A DNA stretch of 64,000 nt from Mixophyes australis (taxonomy: Eukaryota; Chordata; Amphibia; Anura; Limnodynastidae), in assembly GCA_036250195.1 (NCBI GenBank), contig JAVHZZ010000008.1, forward strand, positions 4,511,934 to 4,575,933. The letters are read 5' to 3'. Position 1 is the stretch's first letter. Each line of letters starts with the position of its first letter. The position numbers and the translations under genes were made by a program. The notes under the pieces were generated by a model. That model ran no database searches. It was not told where the DNA came from and worked only from the letters and a program-made list of their open reading frames with translations. Of the stretch, positions 1-10,706 are shown one piece after another.

Positions 1-2486
1 ATGTTGTGCCATCTGGTGCTTCCATAATGTTGTGGGGGCATTGTCATGGCATAGTTTGGGTACGGTCAGTCCTTTAGAAAGCAAGATCGATGCTAATTGC
101 TACTTAAATGGTACTGAGAAATCATCTACACTCCATGTTACAGCAATACTTTCATGATAGGAGGGGTTCTAGATTTGTAATGTCCTCACCCACAGACCAT
201 GTTTGGTCCTGATGCATCCTCCCCGCACAATTCCAGACATTGGTAGACTGGATGCCATGGCACACAAGTCGTACTGGCCGCATGTGTTAGTCTAAAGCCC
301 TATTAGGTGATGTTCTACTGCCATTTCTATTTTATATTAATAATCAGTGAAATGCAGAATTCTATGGCTACAAATGAAGACACATTTAAAAAAAAATTAA
401 TTAAATCTCATATAAAAACCCTCCTGTTGAGGAGGAGGTTGGCAGTACTCCTAACAAGATCTTTCTGTTCTTCTGGTCTCTCTCAGATGATTACTTTTTC
501 CCCTCAATTCTTTGGGCCATGTCATGTCTCCCGATACGATCAACTCGAACGTGTGGACACTGTAGTCATTGGGGCTGGATTTAGAAAAGTGGAGTTATTT
601 GAGAATTCTGTAATCATAACTATATTATTCTCAATACCGTTTCTTTAGGGGTTGTCCCGATGAGCACGTTTTGAGAAGTAATCAAGTTCCATTTGGATGC
701 AGGCACTCACATTCGTGTCCACACTATTGGCAGAACCCTTTGGTATCTGTCAGGTATCACCAGTGTTGCACAGGGATGTTAGACCACTAAGCATTAAACT
801 TAACCAAGTTGTTGGTTTATTTGAGAACAGGAACAACAGCAGTGATGCAGGTACACACAGGGATGATGGCTGCAGCAGTTGTAACAGTTATAGAATGCAG
901 ATAGGGTCATAGGGTCATACAGCAGAAGGATGCTGATATCATTAATCACCTCCCCCTACACCAGCTGGCACTAAAGGACTGACAGAGAGAGTGTGAGAGA
1001 GGAGACGGCATACGGACGCACTTCTCTCCAACACACATCATTTAATTCATTGTTGTCCTAGTAGACCACAAACATAGAAAAAAGATCAATGGATTCCTAA
1101 CCAGCTATCCCCCACTATCCACAACGGAATCATAATTTTAAATTAAATCATCCGCTCAGCAAGTTAGCATTACAACATGGAGAGAGGAGTGCAGGGGCCT
1201 TTCCACCACTGGGGAACATCTCTGACCAATCAGTTTCCTCCATATGCATCAGTCAGGAGTGGGGGGGCTCTCCAATGGGATGCCAATATCACTTTAAATC
1301 CCCATAAATCACTCTCAGCAGAACCATTCCAGCCACACCTGGAATGTGGAAGTAATCTGCTGCTAGAAACTAGACAACAACCAATCAGATCACTCTTCAA
1401 TTCCATATACAGAATGGCTTGCAATATAGAAAGCCGACCTGCAGGGCTCACCATTAGTTAAGGCAATAGAGGGACCTCCCACCTCACATGGAGAGAAGTT
1501 CTCTGGGGGAAGGGGGTTGAATGTACCTCAATGTAACACAAACTGCTTAATTTGTTTAGTTTTCTGTCTTCATCACATAGATCAGCAGCTCTCAGCCTGT
1601 GGGTCCTTGGAGCCTATTCCATTATTTAAATAAAACGAGCCTCTGATCCACATGAAAACATGCAGAGTATACACAAGAGATCTGCCGTTTGTAATGCAAT
1701 CACAGGACGCCATCAGAAGTTACTAGAAAACATACTCTTATATTTCACTTCAAGCTCTTGTTTAACATAAGACTAAATGCATTTATGATGGTGCTATAAA
1801 CGCCTGCAAATAAAAGGCAGATTTTATTTATTTATCCCCAGTCTCAATGAAGACGTTGCCTTTGCAAGACGCAGAACGGTCGTCTTCCTTCTCCATCACA
1901 AATACATTTGTTCACATTCTCCCGATAAACAGCTTTAATGTCCTTTTTCCCGCTCTGTGTACAGAAGTACAATGCAGTTCTAAGGTTACACAAAGGAGCT
2001 ACTGAAAAGCTGCAAACTCTCCAATGATCTAATCAATGGAACACATCCCTTCCGTAACCTTTCATCCTAAATAAATTACATTGAAGTCAAAGCATTCTCT
2101 CAATACAGACTGACCTTTCCCCAACAACTCGCAGAGAGAGGGCCTGGCATGTTCTTACATTATAATCGAGCCTTAATTTACATTCATCTCAATGTTTTGT
2201 GCCGGAACCAAATATGCAGCCGATTGAATTATATTCTATTCTGTCCTTTCTTGGAAATCCTTTTCCTAAAGTTTGACCTGTTCCACCGCAGAGGACGGGT
2301 TGGCCTCACTATACATCAAGAGAAACCCCTAATATCTCCTACCACAAAAACACTTGCTGCAAACATTTTACGGACTACGACGTAACCCAATGTATTTAAT
2401 ACAAAACGACTTGTGATATCCTGGTGAAGGTCCATCTAGCAGCGTGGTCTTTCAAGGAAATCTCCAGTTATTTTTATCATACACAT
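1..2486. other. No gene recognised; mostly unique AT-rich DNA
   Basis: I see no protein family, RNA gene or clear complete repeat here. Open frames are short and show no domain. Around 1586-1615 the text resembles a hAT terminus (CAGCTCTCAGCCTGTGGGTC), but no partner end or target duplication was found. Confidence 0.5.
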
Positions 2487-2855
2487 TAGATTTAAAACCC
2501 ACCTCTTCAGACAAGGTTATGATATTCCTCAACCACCATCTTAATCTCCTTAGATTACCCTATTACCATCCTCTACACAGCTAACACAAGACGACAACCC
2601 TCTGATCAACATTGCAACACACACAGGACACTCAGTACTTTTACCTTTGCATTCTAGATGGTCCAGTGTGCAATATGATGTAGCACATGCCCTTGTGTTT
2701 CTAACTCCCATTGTCCTATAGATTGTAAGCTTGCGAGCAGGGTTCTCTTACCTCTGTCTGTATGTATTACTCATTATTGTCTTATTAATGTTTGTTCCCA
2801 ATTGTAAAGCGCTACGGAATTTGCTGGCGCTATATAAATAAATGTTGATGATGAT
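2487..2855 (+). repeat. L2-like LINE 3' end
   Basis: The start can be read as RFKTHLFRQGYD, which resembles the C-terminal FKTHLF motif of L2/CR1-type LINE reverse transcriptase proteins. A 3' UTR of about 320 bases follows, containing GATTGTAAGCTTGCGAGCAG. The end is GCGCTACGGAATTTGCTGGC, then GCTATATAAATAAATG and a short (ATG) run. The same terminal motif ends the SINEs elsewhere in the window, which fits a LINE-SINE partnership. The copy is strongly 5' truncated, as LINE insertions usually are. The family assignment to L2 rather than another CR1-group clade is inferred. Confidence 0.65.
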
Positions 2856-3640
2856 TTAAATGAATTGTCAGCTTTGGGCAATCCATCCTTAATCAAACGA
2901 AACCCACAAGCATAGAAAATACCAAAGCTAAGAGCTGGATCACACAGTGATTTCTTTTGCTGGGTGATTCGATCCAGAGCACTGCAACAGAACTCTACTG
3001 CGGAGCTACGAATGGACTAAAGCGAAAACCAACGTGAATCAATGCTACCTGGCTCAGGTAATAGTGGGGTATCCTAGGTGTGAGGGGCAGGTTCATTTGT
3101 GGAGCTGAGCAAACAATTTAATTGCTGGCATCATTGGTTTTAAAACGGAACAGTTAAAAACAAATCTATTTTAATGGGGTGAAAATCCATAAGGTTGGAG
3201 ATTTCCAGTAAAGCTTGATTTCTGGAAAAAGTATGAAAACCTATTATACCCGTGTACTGAATTCAAGCAGCTTACCGAGGATTCTCACAAGTAACAAAGC
3301 TATATTCTTACCTTTAAATATAAATGCCTGTCACTTCAATAAAGGGAGATGCAGATCTCGGAGATAATGCCGTTTGCAAATCTCGGTGCTATGTTGGACC
3401 TAAAGGAATGTTTTATCTTGCACAGACTAATTAACAAAAATGAAGCAATAAAAAGATAAATACGTTCTTTGAAGGATTTTTTCACTTCCAAACACAATTC
3501 TCTCTGCCTTTCATCTCTGCAGAAAGTTTTAAGCTTGTAGATGCAAGAGAAGGATGGATAAAATGCTGATGTACCCTTTAAACGGGCCCTTCGTTTCCAC
3601 ACTACCTCCAGCGAGATGCTACATAATCCAGGGCCGGTGG
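2856..3640. other. No gene recognised
   Basis: AT-rich sequence without a recognisable coding region, RNA or complete repeat. The 103-residue minus-strand frame at 3336-3647 has no family resemblance and I treat it as chance. Confidence 0.5.
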
Positions 3641-3649
3641 TAAGCATGG

Positions 3650-3747
3650 CAGGGGACTACTTGGTAGTTATTTTGGCTTAGGGGTGCCTTGAAACAATTA
3701 TGGAGACCCTAAGGGTGCCTCGACCTGAGAAAGTTTGGGATCCACTG
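3650..3747 (-). mobile_element. hAT-like non-autonomous element, one end only
   Basis: Read on the minus strand from 3747, the sequence begins CAGTGGATCCCAAACTTT and continues with GGCACCCTTAGGGTCTCCAT. This aligns with the left end of the complete hAT element at 14355 (CAGTGGTTCCCAAACTTT, then GGCACCCTTAGAGTCTCCAT). Only this end is recognisable, so the copy is truncated or decayed. A MITE begins six bases later. Confidence 0.6.
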
Positions 3748-3753
3748 GACTAA

Positions 3754-3928
3754 GGGGTATATTTACTAAACTGCGGGTTTGAAAAAGTGGAGATGTTGCA
3801 TATAGCAACCAATCAGATTCTAGCTGTCATTTTGTAGAATGTACTAAATAAATGTTAACTAGAATCTGATTGGTTGCTATAGGCAACATCTCCACTTTTT
3901 CAAACCTGCAGTTTAGAAGATATACCCC
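3754..3928. mobile_element. MITE with long terminal inverted repeats (GGGGTATATTTACTAAACTG)
   Basis: A 175-bp near-palindrome. The left arm runs from GGGGTATATTTACTAAACTG through the TTGAAAAAGTGGAGATGTTG region and ATAGCAACCAATCAGATTCT. The right arm repeats all of this as its reverse complement with few mismatches around a short AT-rich centre. Related copies lie at 29947-30090 and 34888-35027. No convincing target duplication is visible (TAA versus TGT). There is no coding capacity. Confidence 0.8.
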
Positions 3929-4643
3929 TGTTAGATGCGTCTGAGTCTTCATGCACGGTAGGTAAATGCGTATTTTACACAGTTAAAATGTACACTTTCG
4001 ATTTCTACATATATTCCAACATATGTAAACTCATTAATGGGTTTAATTCAATAGTTATGTAACCATGTGATCAAGATTTAATGTTAATTTTGTTACTCCC
4101 ACCCAAGTATTAATTTTAGGCTATGGATGGACTTCTTGAAGCTTTTTATATATATACTTTTGACTCAGAAATGTTATTAAAAAACATACCTGTAAATACT
4201 ACAATATATATGATGTTCCAATAGGTAAAGTACCTTTTATTGTGCAAGGTAGTTCAGCGTACACAGACATGCTCCAAAAGTACGGTCTTGGCAGGAGGAA
4301 AACCTTCTCTCTAAGCAGGTGCACTCAGCACAGTTAAAGTGCAGAAAGTGTTGCTGGATCCAAGGAGTCCACCTATTCATCTAATGGTCCGGATAGGAAA
4401 TCCCCTCCTTCTAAGTCGGACCCTGCACAGGATTATTAGAGACCAAAGAATTTCTGATTGGTAGGAGAGAGGTTCTCTCCCTCGGATCATTATGTGCAAA
4501 TCAGTGCACCTGAGCGTCAGTAAGTAAAACATTTTATTCCATTCTAGATTAACCAATTCCACCCAAAACTATTTTTATTTGGTTTTGGCTGCAGTTAGCC
4601 TTTAATATGTATTAACACACTTGCAGTCCAGCAAGGACACCCT
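3929..4643. other. No gene recognised
   Basis: AT-rich unique sequence. The 61-residue minus frame at 4377-4562 has no recognisable domain. Confidence 0.5.
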
Positions 4644-6015
4644 GGGACTGAGTCATTAAGTCACGTACACTGAGCGCATTGTGCGTTTCTTATAAACCGC
4701 ACGTAACTCGGCTCTTCGTACTCCCGAAGTCAACAAGGAACGGATCTAAAGATACGTGTGGTGATGACTACGGGTGCAGGTTTACTAGACCAGACCCTGC
4801 AGGATACGTACAATACCTACGTGGAATGTAAAATCTCAAAAGAATGCACAGAAAAAAAATAATAATGATCAATTAATGTTACCTGTCAATAACCAAGGGG
4901 CATATTTAAGAAATCACGGTAGTGCACTATCGTGAACTTATCGTGGAAATCAGGTCCCGATGTGCCCTCCGCAAATTTATTAAAGGTGCATCGTAGTAGA
5001 TATCATGGATATCTGCTGCTTTGCACTCATCGTTTTTAGCGAGCAGTCACCATTCAACAGTATGGTGACTGCTCTGGCCGCAATCTAAGTCCTGAAATTT
5101 TTTTTTTTTCGGGAACTTGTCATGTTAATGTACAAGCTGAAGCTGGCGTACATTATCAAAATTGAAAAAATCCAACGCTGTCAGCTCTGCTCCGAAGAGC
5201 AGAGCTGGACAGCGCATGTGTGGAGGGATCACATGATCCCTCCCTGTCACTCACCGCTCGCTCCCTGCAACGATAGTTGCAGAGACAGAGAGGGGATCTT
5301 TGTGCGCATGTGCAGTTCTTCGAAATGCACATGCGCAGTTGAAGAATGAAGAGGAACGAAGAACACCTGTAGGAGATCCTGAGACAGCGCGTCCCGAAGA
5401 GGGGGGTAAGTGTGATTTTTTTTTTATCACAGAAACAGCAGTTTTTCGGAACTGCTGTTTCTGTGATCCGTTTTTAATACATTTGAGAAATAGTTCAATC
5501 CTTATCCATGCGATAAGGATTGATAACTATTTCTCCTTTTTGCCGATGAATGATAAATGTGCCCCATGGTCATTTTTGATCATACATGCAATTTTTTTTT
5601 TTTGTTTCCCTTGGAAAACATTTATTAGGCCATCCTTAATGTCTACTGTACATAAAATACATATTTACAGTTGCTGCTGTTGGCAGACACATATTTCCGC
5701 ATACATACTCAGCCGTCAGCACTAGTATTCGGAACTAGCTCCCCTGATGGAGGAAGAGATATGTCAGAGAACCAGCACTTCTGTGTGCGCCTGGGCCTGA
5801 CTTGGACGTGGCTGTGCAGGATCGTCCTCACTGTATACTGCCTACAAGCAGCCGGCCAATCCCCAGAGTATTCACTCCCCTAAATCGTAGGCTGTAGTAA
5901 GTGCCGTTTGCGCTGAAGTTGACTTGTGGCTGCGCTCTGATGCGTAACGTCCAGTTCTGAGCATATTGTGGACAATAGAAAACTGTCCGATACGTTCCTT
6001 AATGACTCAGGCCCC
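4644..6015. mobile_element. Outer inverted-repeat element interrupted by another element
   Basis: The left end GGGACTGAGTCATTAAG (4644) pairs with the right end CTTAATGACTCAGGCCCC (ending about 6015). The same GGGCCTGAKTCATTAA terminus is seen in the MITE at 38896-39228. CCT flanks both sides (4641-4643 and 6016-6018), a possible 3-bp duplication. The multi-hairpin element at 4897-5565 lies inside. Removing it leaves about 700 bp. That both ends belong to one insertion is an inference from the paired termini. Confidence 0.5.
4897..5565 (+). mobile_element. Multi-hairpin non-autonomous element, copy 1
   Basis: The termini are GGGGCATATTTAAG and ATAAATGTGCCCC, imperfect inverted repeats. Ten consecutive hairpins fill the interior: 4915-4934, 4986-5026, 5041-5074 (13/13 pairs), 5126-5155, 5176-5214 (one bulge), 5222-5243 (9/9), 5265-5282, 5303-5337 (12/12), 5426-5467 (18/18) and 5485-5535. 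There is no open frame of note. Three more copies sit at 31920, 35641 and 42436. The flanks (CAA and ATG) show no target duplication here. By TIR style it could be a PIF/Harbinger-type derivative, but the class is not established. Confidence 0.8.
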
Positions 6016-6904
6016 CCTTATACCAATACGTCCCACTTTGCTAAAATCTAGGAATGGATTTGGGTCTTGAACCAGTTGGGCATCGATCCCTGTGTCGTGG
6101 GGTATCCAATACATCTGTTTGTATCGCACAGTCCGTTACACGATATTGTTCCTAAATCCAGTTGTACATTATTTAAGAAAAAAATAACACCCATTTCCCT
6201 TCTTGAATCGCATTCCTTATTGCTTTACACAGCTATGATTATGTCATCACGGCCAGGATATCATCGCGGCTGTGTGAGATTTGGCAGCGGCCAGTTCATC
6301 CGCTGAGCGCCAATAAGTGATTATATTACTGTTAATTAGCACAAAAATTTGTGATAGAGACGTCCTTATAAGTAACATTATGAACATCAGTGGTCGCACA
6401 AGAAAAAAAATAATTCTGCGGAGTAAAATTAATCCTCTTAATATTGTTAATGGTTATTTCAAACCAAAGAGGTGCATTTTATCAGTAATTCTGCATAATG
6501 GTAAATTGGATTATGATGTTCAAAACTCAACACACCAGCGGGGCGGCCTCGTAACACGAAATGCACGTTTTAGATTATTATGTATTAACGTGTACAGTGC
6601 ACTTAGCTTCAATGATTCTAAAATAAAAGCAGTGTAATCTTTACATGGATTAATCATAGAACTAGCAATGCACAACAAGACAGCAATTATAAAACAATCA
6701 TTTGTACAGTAGCAATTTCTAGGTTCACTTTACTCAACTTGCAAAAGACTCTCTAGCGCTATAGAACTGCAGAGTGCAGACGACCGTTACCTAGTTGAGG
6801 GTCTTGAGTGACAGTTGGTGTGTGACTTTCATCCAGCCCCTTAATTATAGCAATAAAAAACATCCCTAAAATGACATCTGTGCCCCACATCATTCATCCC
6901 AAAA
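6016..6904. other. No gene recognised
   Basis: Unique sequence without a recognisable coding region or repeat. The open frames at 6067-6637 have no domain. Confidence 0.5.
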
Positions 6905-7130
6905 TCATAGCTCCCGACCGCCCAGATTCAGCGGGACAGTCCCGATTTTAGGGCTCTGTCCCATGGGTGGGAACGTTGGAGGGTGATATCTAATGGGCAG
7001 CTTAGCTCTTTACAAGTGAGGCCACGCCCCATCATAGCGTGACCACGCCTCATCATTACACGGACACGCCCATCCTAACATGGCCACACCCCTTGTTCTC
7101 TGCCGGGGTCTGACATGTTGGTAGGTATGC
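6905..7130. repeat. Dispersed repeat with CTCCCRACC / TTGGTAGGTATG ends
   Basis: It starts near CATAGCTCCCGACC and ends at TTGGTAGGTATGC, roughly inverse to each other. The interior has a GGGACAGTCCCGATTTTAGG motif and several GGCCACGCCC-type units (7020-7095). Related ends are seen at 43230-43500, 57009-57300 and, in miniature, at 60164-60227. No coding potential. Confidence 0.5.
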
Positions 7131-7741
7131 AAAATGCCTCTATATGCCCTGAAGAACTTTCTACATGGGTCAGCCCCCCCCATTTGCTTTACAATTCCCC
7201 CACATACCCTCAGACCTCTACTTGCCACAAGATGCCCCCAAACATCCGCCAGACACTCACTGTTTGGGAGGAATTTTGTGACACTAAACACAGCATCCGA
7301 TTATCCCTTTAATCAGATTACAGGTGTTAATTGTCCTTCAGCAGAACATTTGTGTAAATAATGGAAGTTATTTGGTTTTTCATGCAGGAAACGCAGCAAC
7401 AACATGAATCTGTGATTTTTATGGCATTTCCTCCTATAACTTCATCTTCCCTTTACAAAATCTCTCTGTGTGGGGGGCACTGATATGGCTGTAGAGTCAC
7501 TCAGCTGCAACACATTTGCTGTTCTGCACTCAAGCTCGTTCCTGAGGAGAGAGTCACCTGATCTGAGTCCCTGCACTACATGATGACAGAGGGAGGAGGG
7601 AAGGGGGATTGTGCTGTGAACAAGCATGCTAAGAAGAGGATAGTTCCAAAGCCTCTTTGCTGAAACCACAGTCACATGACATATGTAGAGAGCAATTACA
7701 TGACACTGAGGAATCTGCAAATCATTGATAGCAGCCACCAT
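7131..7741. other. No gene recognised
   Basis: Short overlapping frames on both strands only. None resembles a known protein. Confidence 0.45.
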
Positions 7742-7796
7742 GTTAAAGCGCTATGGAATATGTTGGCGCTATATAAATAAATGATGATGATGATGT
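7742..7796 (+). repeat. LINE/SINE 3' tail fragment
   Basis: AAAGCGCTATGGAATATG followed by GCTATATAAATAAATG and (ATG)4 matches the tail of the LINE at 2809-2853 and of the SINEs. The body is missing or too diverged to see, so this is an extremely 5'-truncated insertion or a decayed one. Confidence 0.7.
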
Positions 7797-10481
7797 ATCT
7801 TCTTACAGCAAATCAGTGATTTTTGATTAAAAAAAAAAAAAACATGACTTTCACGGGATTACAGCTTTACTATGTAATGTACCATTGCACTGAATAACAT
7901 ACATGAGATAACTGGTGGTATGTTCTTGCACTCCTCTGCAGCAGGTCAGGAGGGTGGTACTTCTCCAACAGAGCAGGCAGTGACTGACATCTTTCCAGAC
8001 TTGCGTGTGCACAAATGCACTGTGTGAATTGGCTGATATAAACAAAAGAGCAGGGAGCAGTCACAATAAATCTAATGACTGCAGATTTTTGACCTGTACG
8101 AGATCTCCTCAGGACACCGTCCTAAAGATGGTGAAGGAGTTTCAACTCCAATTTCTGGATGCAAATTAAGCAATATCAAAAACTGCACTATGCAAAATAA
8201 TGGTGATATCACAGATCAGGTTAAAACCCATAAACTGGAAATTTGTTAAATCAGGTAATCACTTTGCCAGGGTTGGGATATAGGAACAGGAAGACTAGGA
8301 ATACTGAAGCGACTTCCCAGTGAGCCCACGGCCAACATGGCATCGAAACTGGTCAGTAAAGAAAACCAGAAAACAACATACCACACGATTCTAGACCAAA
8401 ATAAACTGACAGATGCTAAGAAAATGCTGTTTACTTTTATCCATGACATTCAGTGTAATATGTACAGACAAAGAGAAAAGAATGACAGAAAATCAATGTG
8501 AGGTGACAGTTCTTCACGGAGGTCGTACCTTGGGTTGAGGTTTAACACAGAACCACTGGGAGGCGATATCAAGGCCGATAAGTGAGGAATAGGATCCCAC
8601 ATCAATTCTGGAGTCTGGATTAGATCAGCAAACACTGCTTTATATCTGTAGGGGGAGAAAATGCAGTAAAATTGGTGGTATTGTTTCACTGAGGTCAGCA
8701 GGTCTGTTTTGTCTTTCTTTATTTGAATACATTCTATTATAGAACACTTTAAACATCAATGATTTGGGCAGGGCCTGATTATTTAGCCACATGCAAAGCG
8801 CTAAAGCTGTCCGCGATCAAAAATGCTTTAAAACATCAATTCCATAATAAAAGAAAAATATGAGGTGTGTTTCTTTTAAAATTAATCACTGTGGCAGCTA
8901 TAAGCTTGGTAATTACCATTTTTTCTTGGTTTGTTTCTTCAGCCTGCTATTTAATTTATACTCCGGCAAAGTTACTGCAGTGTCATACGCCTACCATGGC
9001 AACCACAGTCACATGTCACATAATGTAGTGAGCAGGGAAACTTTGGAACACCCCTCTGACCTCTGTGTGCAAAGTGTAATATCCCCCCACTACTCCTTTC
9101 CCCTTCATGTGACATGCTGAGAACCTGTGTGTGTGTGACACGCAGCCATACTTGTCTGCTATACTGAGAGATTTTAAAAAGGAGATGATGATTTGTAGTA
9201 GGACAGCATAAGAAAAATGTTGCATGCTTAAAAGGCATTTAACTTGCTATTTAAAGAAGAAAAATACTATTTTATTTGGGAATGCGGCTTTGAAATTAAA
9301 TTGAGTAACAATAGAGTTTAAAGCAAGCTGTACACTTAAATTAGGACATGTAAAAGACAGTATCTACCATTTGACAATACGGTTCTTTGCAAATCATGAT
9401 TTTTCATTTTGTTGCTGGTGGAAAACAAATTGATTCCCTGAGTAATGACACTGTTTCAACAAGGTGACAAACATATCAGTCTTGGCTCACTGCTAAGTGC
9501 AACAACATAGCCAAAATATTATCACATTTAAAAGCCCAGACTACCAGATTTTCCAAACTCAGTTGACACCGGTCAGATGAATTCCACAGCAGGTAGATAC
9601 GGCCAAACACATGTAAGGGCTGTTTCAGATGGGTAAACGTGTGTTCAGCTGCTCTCACACAGAGAATTAAACCATGGAGCTCACACACAACCTGCTGTGC
9701 GGATCCTCGTGTGCTCCTGTGAACAGAAGAGAATCGCTCACAGCTCAATAGTCACCACGTACACGTGTTAAGTTGAAAGCAAATTTCATTGTTGGCGTAT
9801 AATACGCTTTTCAGAACTAGTGCTTTGTGCGCTGGCGCAGAAGTAAAAAAGCGTATGTTCAACAACGCAATTTGTGTTCAAGTTAACATGAGCCCCTTCA
9901 CAATCTTCACGTCTGTACCGTAGTCGAGCGCTCAATAAGAAGTCTGATGAAACAGATTTATCTGACCAAGAAGAACCACTTTTCCCCATTTCACCAAACG
10001 GGTGAAATGTGGAGAGTTTCAGTGACACACATCAGACAACATGCTGCTTTCCTCTAAATAAAGTGCCCTGTAAATGTCATATCCGAGGATTTCAGCTTAT
10101 TCGCGTAACGCCGCCCTCGTCTGCAGCCACATCCTCATCATTACTGGCGTCAATGTATAAAACCAGCAAACGTTCATTACGAGGTTCACAAGTCCTCATC
10201 GGAAGAAATCATTTTCTGAAGAGTCATCTGCTAGAATTAAATCACTCAATGTGGCCGTTTTCACTCAACAGCAATAATTATAATTATTACAGTAATTCAG
10301 TGACAACAATATGCAGAGATGGGGTGGGTGGGGGGGGGTTGGCTCTCCGCTGGAGCTGCTGATGGTGGGGAAAATAGGAGCAAATGTGCAGAACACATCT
10401 ATTAACTGTTACCACTTTACAAAAGCTCAATGTCTATATGTATCACTGCCCAGGAAATTCCTTACCCGCAGGGCTTGCAAT
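7797..10481. other. No gene recognised; contains one dispersed-repeat copy
   Basis: No coding exon, RNA gene or complete transposon recognised. The part at 7930-8155 is a copy of the repeat described at 16765-16960. A short stretch near 9000-9040 is weakly similar to 7665-7710 (ACCACAGTCACATG). The remainder appears unique. Confidence 0.45.
7930..8155 (+). repeat. Diverged dispersed repeat (copy 1 of 3)
   Basis: It shares ordered blocks with 16765-16960: CTTCTC-AAC-AGCAGGCAG, GTGACTGACA, and CCGTCCTAAAGATG with GGAGTTTCAACT. Alignment is patchy, as for an old insertion. No ends or target duplication could be defined. The class is unknown. Confidence 0.5.
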
Positions 10482-10698
10482 CAGGGCCATCTTTTCCATT
10501 GGGCATGATGGGCAGCTGCCTGGGGGCCCCACGGGCAAGGGGGCCCCCCAAAGGCACAAGGGTCACTGAGAAAGTACATCTATCTATCTCTATATATCTA
10601 TATCTGTATCTGTATACATCTATATATCTATATCTATATCTAGGGGCCCCGATGCACTGCTTTGCCCGGGGGCCCATAATGTTGTTAAAATGGCCCTG
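10482..10698 (+). mobile_element. Non-autonomous hAT element, 217 bp, with 8-bp target duplication
   Basis: Termini CAGGGCCATCTTTTCC and GTTAAAATGGCCCTG are inverted repeats. The exact 8-bp duplication CTTGCAAT flanks them (10474-10481 and 10699-10706), the hallmark of hAT transposition. The interior has GGGGGCCCC blocks and a TATC/TATATC-rich simple-sequence core (10575-10641). It has no transposase. The intact duplication suggests a fairly recent insertion. Confidence 0.92.
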
Positions 10699-10706
10699 CT
10701 TGCAAT

